Assembly: GCA_934293835.1 (NCBI GenBank)
Contig: CAKQZO010000054.1
Span: forward strand, 1-10,278
DNA from: an uncultured Lacticaseibacillus sp.
Lineage (GTDB): Bacteria; Bacillota; Bacilli; Lactobacillales; Lactobacillaceae
Reading direction: 5' to 3'
DNA length: 10,278 nucleotides
Below the pieces are notes generated by a model. It was given only the letters and a program-made list of their open reading frames with translations. It had not been told where the DNA came from and searched no databases. Made by a program: the position numbers and the translations under genes. Positions 6,913-10,278 of the stretch are shown here, one piece after another (position 1 is the stretch's first letter; each line of letters starts with the position of its first letter).

Positions 6913-7881
6913 ATGGACGAGTTAACCAGGATCTATCAGGAGATTCAGAAGCTGCATGCGGGGTTGGTCGCCGGGGAGCGCTTCGCCACGCTGCCTCAAG
7001 ACTTTGCCACGTTGATGGCAAGCCGGGTTGATGCAGCACCCACGCCAGTGATCGTCACCAGCGATGATGAAGCGGCCATCGAGCAGATCAAGCAGATCAC
7101 CGCGCGGGTGAAGCAAGAAAAGTTGCCACAGGTCAGTGATGACGAGTTGGCCTTTTTGGTTGCGCATCTGGCGAGTCTGAATCCCTTGGTGCGCGACAAA
7201 GGTGTCTTCTTTTGCCTGAGTGACCTCTTGCAGGCGAACGTGCTGACGATCCAGCAGGTCAGGTGGCTCTTCAAGCGCCTGCAAGCGCCTGATGTGTTGT
7301 ATGCGCACATCATGGAGCCAAAAAACGATGGGGTGTTCCTGCGCAGCTTTGCGGTGATGATCCTTAGCACCGTCGTTTATGTCGATCGGAATCGCTATCA
7401 CGTCTTGACCAAAGCGGATTACGCTGGGCTGGTCGTTCCGCTGGCGACTTACATCGCGCTGGAAAAAGACGGGCGTGGCTATGTTGACGACAAAGGTTGG
7501 GCGCACGCCTACACGCACATCGGCAATTTGCTCGACGAGTTGACGCAAGTCACCACGCTGACGCGGGCAGAAAAAGTTTTTCTCCTCATCGCCGTGATGA
7601 ACGGCTGGCAACAGATGGATGTGGCCTTGGTGTTTGGTGAAGATCAGCGCATTGCCTTGTACTTAACGAATCTTGCGAACAAACATCAGTTTTATGCGCA
7701 ATCGTTGGTGATGTGTTTCACGCAATGGCAAAAGGCGCTGCAGGCGTTGCGGCCGGTGGAGTCGGTTGCCTTTTGGAATCGTTGGTATAATCGGAGCCGG
7801 CTGTTAGAGGCCTGCATCATGCGGGCAGACATGCCGCAGACGGTGGTCGATTATTTACAGAAAATTATTGATATGTATTGA
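6913..7881 (+). CDS. DUF2785 family protein of unknown function
   Basis: A 322-residue, apparently all-helical soluble protein. The central motif YVDDKGWAHAYTHIGNLLDEL (190-210) matches the DUF2785 hallmark 'D.KGWaHa.aH.aDlLd', with conserved Trp196, His198 and His202 that could form a metal or substrate site (inference). Another conserved stretch is RSFAVMILSTVVY (144-156). No function is established for the family to my knowledge. ATG 6913 is preferred because GGAGG (6903-6907) lies 5 nt upstream; an in-frame ATG at 6901 overlapping the previous stop would add four residues (MEAG) and cannot be excluded. It forms a coupled pair with the DUF1694 gene and ends in a terminator. Confidence 0.8.
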   Translation: MDELTRIYQEIQKLHAGLVAGERFATLPQDFATLMASRVDAAPTPVIVTSDDEAAIEQIKQITARVKQEKLPQVSDDELAFLVAHLASLNPLVRDKGVFFCLSDLLQANVLTIQQVRWLFKRLQAPDVLYAHIMEPKNDGVFLRSFAVMILSTVVYVDRNRYHVLTKADYAGLVVPLATYIALEKDGRGYVDDKGWAHAYTHIGNLLDELTQVTTLTRAEKVFLLIAVMNGWQQMDVALVFGEDQRIALYLTNLANKHQFYAQSLVMCFTQWQKALQALRPVESVAFWNRWYNRSRLLEACIMRADMPQTVVDYLQKIIDMY

Positions 7882-7891
7882 TCCCATGCGG

Positions 7892-7921
7892 GGCTGTGAC
7901 GTCATTGTCGCAGCCTTTTTT
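7892..7921 (+). terminator. Rho-independent terminator after the DUF2785 gene
   Basis: GGCTGTGAC (7892-7900) pairs with GTCGCAGCC (7907-7915) over 9 bp with one G-U pair and a 6-nt loop, followed by six T residues (7916-7921). It lies 10 nt after the stop codon. An outer stem, ATCC-(C)-ATGC (7881-7889) with GCATGGAT (7922-7929), encloses both hairpin and T-run. Confidence 0.88.
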
Positions 7922-8053
7922 GCATGGATAACCATTATTTTATTCTCGTAGGCAGGCTGATTAGATAACGTTAAAGACTATACTTTAGCTGAATAGACCC
8001 GGTAAAATGACAAAATGCCAAGATTAATCCACGGGTTCCTCACTCGTCTATCA

Positions 8054-8075
8054 TGTGAAATATAGAGTATTCACA
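8054..8075 (+). promoter_or_regulatory. Inverted repeat TGTGAA-N10-TTCACA, possible operator
   Basis: TGTGAA (8054-8059) and TTCACA (8070-8075) are perfect arms spaced by 10 nt. The half-sites resemble those of CRP/FNR-type sites, but the spacing is wrong for that family (12 nt between TGTGA and TCACA instead of 6). It lies about 90 bp upstream of the predicted transcription start of the PlcR-like gene. Confidence 0.35.
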
Positions 8076-8104
8076 AATGGAAATAATAAAAAAGACTATA
8101 TTTA

Positions 8105-8126
8105 TGTAATTGCACGTGACATGACA
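8105..8126 (+). promoter_or_regulatory. Pseudo-palindrome centred on CACGTG, possible operator
   Basis: The segment is symmetric about CACGTG (8113-8118): TGT (8105-8107) matches ACA (8124-8126) and AT (8109-8110) matches AT (8121-8122), so 16 of 22 positions fit the dyad. It directly abuts the stronger palindrome at 8127-8147, upstream of the -35 box. Confidence 0.35.
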
Positions 8127-8147
8127 ATTGTGCTAGCCAAGCACAAT
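8127..8147 (+). promoter_or_regulatory. Strong inverted repeat over the -35 box, likely operator
   Basis: ATTGTGCT (8127-8134) and AGCACAAT (8140-8147) are perfect 8-bp arms around a 5-nt centre. The dyad covers the predicted -35 element (8134-8139), an ideal place for repression. The nearest candidate binder is the downstream HTH protein itself (autoregulation), which is inference. Confidence 0.55.
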
Positions 8148-8162
8148 ATTTTTTTGTATAAT
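8134..8162 (+). promoter_or_regulatory. Predicted promoter of the PlcR-like regulator gene
   Basis: A perfect TATAAT (8157-8162) follows TAGCCA (8134-8139, 4/6 match to -35) after 17 bp, across a T-rich spacer. Transcription would start near 8169, giving a leader of about 65 nt. Confidence 0.7.
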
Positions 8163-8169
8163 ATTGATG

Positions 8170-8192
8170 ACGAAATGATATTTTTGTTTCGT
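8170..8192 (+). repeat. Inverted repeat in the leader of the PlcR-like gene
   Basis: ACGAAA (8170-8175) and TTTCGT (8187-8192) are perfect arms with an 11-nt spacer, located at the predicted 5' end of the mRNA. It could be an operator overlapping the start site or a weak 5' hairpin. It does not reach the ribosome binding site (8221-8225). Confidence 0.4.
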
Positions 8193-8233
8193 AATGCTGA
8201 TTGTGAAATCGAGACGATATGGGAGTGAACACG

Positions 8234-9100
8234 ATGCAAAAGGAACAACCGGCGTTGCGTATCCTGGGGGAACGCGTGCGCCATTATCGTAAGCTGAAAG
8301 GTATGTCTCAAGCGGAATTGGCCAAAGGCATCTGCACGCAAGCGACGATCAGTCTGATCGAAAAACGGAATAAGGTCCCGAGCATGAATATATTGGTGCG
8401 GCTGATCGAGCGCCTCGGCGTATCGATGAGCGACGTGGTGGTCGAACACCGCGACCGCACGCAACAGCTTTTAGGTGAGGTCGAAAAAGAGGTGCGCCAT
8501 AACGATTACACGTTGGCGGCCACGGTATTGAACAAGTTGAATCCAGACAAGTTGCGCAATGAAGTCGACAAGAAACGCTATTACTATTTCCGCGGGATGA
8601 CCGAACTGTTCGCTAGGCATGCGCCTGACGAGGCGATTTATTACTTCGGGCGGGTGTTAAATCCGTTGACGAATCGCGATCGTGACCTGCTGGTGATTAT
8701 GGCGACGCTCGGCTTGGGCTTGGCGTATGCGGAAAAAGGCGCGCAGGAACGAGCCCGTGTGTATATCGACCAAGCGCTTGGGCTACTGAAGGATATGCCG
8801 CTGAAGGAAGCGAAGTATCTCGACGTTGAGCTGACGATCTATTGGCACACCGCCCGGATCTATTACGAATTAGGCGAATATCAACAAGTGTTGAAACACG
8901 TGGCCGCTGGGATCGATGTGGCCGTCGATCACGACTCGCTGTTCTTGCTCGACGAGTTATATACGCTGCGTGCTCGGGCCTTGCAGGCATTGGGAGACGA
9001 GCAGGCCGAGGCGATGTATCTGATTGCCAAGGCGTTGGCCAAAGTCAACCGCGCCGCGGGATTAGAGGCGTTCATCGAATCTGCAACGGCCTCAGCGTAA
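8234..9100 (+). CDS. PlcR-like (RRNPP-type) HTH + TPR transcriptional regulator
   Basis: A 288-residue cytoplasmic regulator with an N-terminal XRE-type HTH (about 9-68; LGERVRHYRKLKGMSQAELA then the recognition segment TQATISLIEKRN, 35-46) and a long helical C-terminal part that reads as tetratricopeptide repeats (about 75-285). Repeat-like pieces include EAIYYFGRVL (133-142), RARVYIDQALGLL (173-185) and YYELGEYQQVLKHVAAGID (210-228). The HTH wording (GICTQATISLIEK...PSMNILVRL) and overall length match PlcR and its relatives, which bind short secreted peptides through the TPRs. The start at ATG 8234 has GGGAG (8221-8225) 8 nt upstream; ATG 8219 lacks such a site. No pheromone precursor gene is evident on either side, so the effector is unknown. 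It may instead be one of the orphan HTH-TPR proteins common in lactobacilli. Transcribed alone from a repeat-rich promoter and followed by a terminator. Confidence 0.82.
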   Translation: MQKEQPALRILGERVRHYRKLKGMSQAELAKGICTQATISLIEKRNKVPSMNILVRLIERLGVSMSDVVVEHRDRTQQLLGEVEKEVRHNDYTLAATVLNKLNPDKLRNEVDKKRYYYFRGMTELFARHAPDEAIYYFGRVLNPLTNRDRDLLVIMATLGLGLAYAEKGAQERARVYIDQALGLLKDMPLKEAKYLDVELTIYWHTARIYYELGEYQQVLKHVAAGIDVAVDHDSLFLLDELYTLRARALQALGDEQAEAMYLIAKALAKVNRAAGLEAFIESATASA

Positions 9101-9117
9101 CAAGCGACATGCACTTC

Positions 9118-9149
9118 GGGGTTGCGACAAGATCGCGGCCCTGTTTTTT
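9118..9149 (+). terminator. Rho-independent terminator after the PlcR-like gene
   Basis: Bases 9118-9127 pair with 9133-9142 over 10 bp, including three G-U pairs, around the loop CAAGA, and six T residues follow (9144-9149). A perfect outer inverted repeat, GCGACAT (9104-9110) with ATGTCGC (9150-9156), encloses hairpin and T-run. Confidence 0.78.
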
Positions 9150-9176
9150 ATGTCGCGAATATTCCAATGATGTGAC

Positions 9177-9206
9177 GTGCCAAAAAGCGCCGGCATGTAT
9201 TATAAT
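9177..9206 (+). promoter_or_regulatory. Predicted promoter of the LacI-family gene
   Basis: A perfect TATAAT (9201-9206) is preceded by GTGCCA (9177-9182, 4/6 to the -35 consensus) with an 18-bp spacer. ATCATGAT (9205-9212) is a small palindrome at the expected transcription start. No convincing cre or LacI-type operator was found here. Confidence 0.6.
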
Positions 9207-9240
9207 CATGATATTAAACTGTGAAGTAGAGGGTGCCGAA

Positions 9241-10245
9241 ATGGTAACGATTAGAGATGTGGCGAAGCTGGCAGGGGTCTCAATGACCACGGTTTCGCGC
9301 GCTTTCAATGAAAAGGCTGTGATCAAAGCGGAGACGCGGCAGCAAATTTTACGAATCGCCAAAGAAATCGGCTATGTGCCCAACTACAACGCCCGTGGGT
9401 TGGTGACCAACCGCAAGTTTGTCATCGGCATTTTCTTCTCCAGCTTGAAAGACGGGACGTCGCAAAGCTTCTTGTCGACGATCATTAGCGCCGCGTATGA
9501 GATGCTACCCGATAATTATTTGCTATCCGTCAACGACATTCGCCGCATCACTGATGCCGAAGGGCTGGTGCGCAACCGGATGGATGGCGTCTTGGTGGTG
9601 AGTCAGTCGGAGCGTGATAATGAGTTTATCTACAAGATCAAGGCGTTGGCATTGCCGATGGTTGTGATCAACCGGCCGTTGAACAACCCGGAGATTTGGA
9701 ACATTTCTGGTAACGGTCAGGTCGGGGTCAAGCAGGCGATGGATTATGCGGCCAGCCTGGGCCATCGCCGCGTGGGGATGATTGAAGGCATGCCTGGCTT
9801 TGCGAGTGCGGTTAACCGCCGGCAAGGTTTTGACGAAGGCGTCGCGGCGAACGGCTTGACAGTTGTGCCGGAAGCCGTTCAGGTCGGTGATTATTCTTCT
9901 GCCAGTGGGCAGGTGGCCATGGCGAAGATCCTCGCCCTTCCGCGAGCACAGTGGCCGACCCTCGTTTTTTGTGCGAATGATGATACTGCGATCGGCGCGC
10001 TGCACGCCTGCTTTGCCGCTGGCGTCTCTGTCCCTCAAGATATCTCGGTGATCGGGTTTGATGACAGCTATTATGCGCAGATGAGTGTCCCGGCGCTGAC
10101 AACGATCAAGAAGCCAATCGTCGAGATGACGAAGCAGGGCTTGGCCGACCTTTTGCAGCTGGTCGAAGGCGAAATCCCGGCTGGCCCGATTCAGAGTAAG
10201 ATCGAGCCGCGGTTGATGATTCGCGATTCGGTACGCACAATTTGA
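9241..10245 (+). CDS. LacI/GalR-family transcriptional regulator
   Basis: A 334-residue repressor of normal family length. The HTH (3-23; TIRDVAKLAGVSMTTVSRAF) is textbook LacI family, followed by the hinge helix with ARGL (51-54), where the leucine normally inserts into the operator minor groove. The periplasmic-binding-protein-like sensor domain (about 60-330) shows FVIGIFFSS (60-68), RMDGVLVV (113-120), INRP (143-146), SLGHRRVGMIEG (172-183), FCANDDTAIGAL (243-254) and VIGFDDSYYAQMSVPALTTI (270-289). The ligand is probably a sugar or nucleoside-type molecule but I cannot name it. ATG 9241 has GAGGG (9229-9233) 7 nt upstream and its own promoter. The frame stays open far upstream only by chance, crossing a terminator and promoter. 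Likely targets lie downstream, beyond the window. The 33 bases after the stop hold an A-run and a CCCTAGGG palindrome at the window edge, too little to interpret. Confidence 0.93.
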   Translation: MVTIRDVAKLAGVSMTTVSRAFNEKAVIKAETRQQILRIAKEIGYVPNYNARGLVTNRKFVIGIFFSSLKDGTSQSFLSTIISAAYEMLPDNYLLSVNDIRRITDAEGLVRNRMDGVLVVSQSERDNEFIYKIKALALPMVVINRPLNNPEIWNISGNGQVGVKQAMDYAASLGHRRVGMIEGMPGFASAVNRRQGFDEGVAANGLTVVPEAVQVGDYSSASGQVAMAKILALPRAQWPTLVFCANDDTAIGALHACFAAGVSVPQDISVIGFDDSYYAQMSVPALTTIKKPIVEMTKQGLADLLQLVEGEIPAGPIQSKIEPRLMIRDSVRTI

Positions 10246-10278
10246 ATCAAAAAAATCAGGTGTTGCTTCGCCCTAGGG

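Larger units (their letters stand above)
7922..8133 (+). other. AT-rich intergenic region with direct and inverted repeats, no gene seen
   Basis: This stretch is clearly more AT-rich than the flanking genes. Short frames starting at ATG 7924 (14 codons), 8015 (16 codons) and 8078 (10 codons) have no ribosome binding site and look non-coding. Repeats seen: AAAGACTATA at 7973-7982 and 8091-8100 (10 bp, perfect); GCTGATTAGA at 7956-7965 and GCTGAATAGA at 7988-7997 (9/10, spaced 32 bp, about three helical turns); and TAAAG/CTTTA arms at 7972-7987. TATACT (7979-7984) could be a -10 box but lacks a good -35. The region most likely carries regulatory sites for the PlcR-like gene. Confidence 0.6.

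Noticed and set aside
6922..7611. Long minus-strand frame (229 codons) opposite the DUF2785 gene
   Set aside because: The + strand gene has family motifs, a good ribosome site and a terminator; the antisense frame has none of these.
8104..8126. Bacillus-type PlcR box upstream of the PlcR-like gene
   Set aside because: TATG at 8103-8106 starts like a PlcR box, but the right half does not fit the TATGNAANNNNTNCATA spacing.
8842..9240. In-frame 133-codon upstream extension of the LacI-family gene
   Set aside because: The frame is open by chance through the end of the PlcR-like gene, a terminator and a promoter; the HTH domain begins right at ATG 9241, which has a proper ribosome site.
372..10241. 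Recurring GCACAAT/ATTGTGC half-site (372, 532, 8127, 8141, 10235) as a shared regulon motif
   Set aside because: The core hexamer also occurs in coding positions (for example near 1492, 5529 and 9968) at roughly twice chance frequency at most, so only the paired dyad at 8127-8147 is kept.
1..10278. CRISPR arrays, tRNA or rRNA genes, insertion sequences, phage genes
   Set aside because: No regularly spaced repeats, cloverleaf-like sequences, transposase motifs or terminal inverted repeats were seen.

Overview
The window looks like a chromosomal segment from a low-GC-phylum (Firmicutes) bacterium with fairly high GC coding DNA, most likely a high-GC member of the Lactobacillaceae. The reasons are the sufC-sufD-sufS-sufU-sufB gene order (with SufU rather than SufA/SufE), strong AGGAGG- and GGTGA-type ribosome binding sites, a YueI/DUF1694 protein, a DUF2785 protein and a PlcR-like HTH+TPR regulator. 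The genus is inferred, not proven. All genes lie on the + strand. The long minus-strand reading frames are shadows caused by GC-rich codons.

Layout. 1-372 is the 3' end of a LysR-type regulator. 373-583 is an AT-rich leader with a cre-like site nested in an inverted repeat, and a sigma-A-type promoter. 584-5408 is a complete SUF iron-sulfur cluster operon whose five genes all overlap (8, 8, 14 and 8 bases), closed by a strong terminator at 5426-5465. 5473-6498 is a zinc-independent quinone-oxidoreductase-like MDR enzyme with its own promoter and palindromes. 6521-7881 is a coupled pair encoding a DUF1694 (YueI-like) and a DUF2785 protein; the -10 box of their promoter contains the MDR stop codon. 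7922-8233 is an AT-rich regulatory region of about 300 bp packed with inverted and direct repeats. 8234-9100 encodes a PlcR-like HTH/TPR regulator, followed by a terminator. 9241-10245 encodes a LacI-family repressor; what it controls is probably beyond the window.

How the genes work together. SufS takes sulfur from cysteine, SufU accepts the persulfide at its zinc site, and the SufB-SufC-SufD scaffold ATPase builds the Fe-S cluster. The tight overlaps should keep subunit ratios fixed. The other genes are separate transcription units with no evident link to Fe-S assembly.

No clearly new biological system is visible. The points most worth a second look are a near-identical stop/start cassette reused at three suf junctions between unrelated genes, an unusually short SufD, an orphan PlcR-like regulator with a crowded operator region but no obvious pheromone gene, and two terminators each enclosed by an outer inverted repeat.
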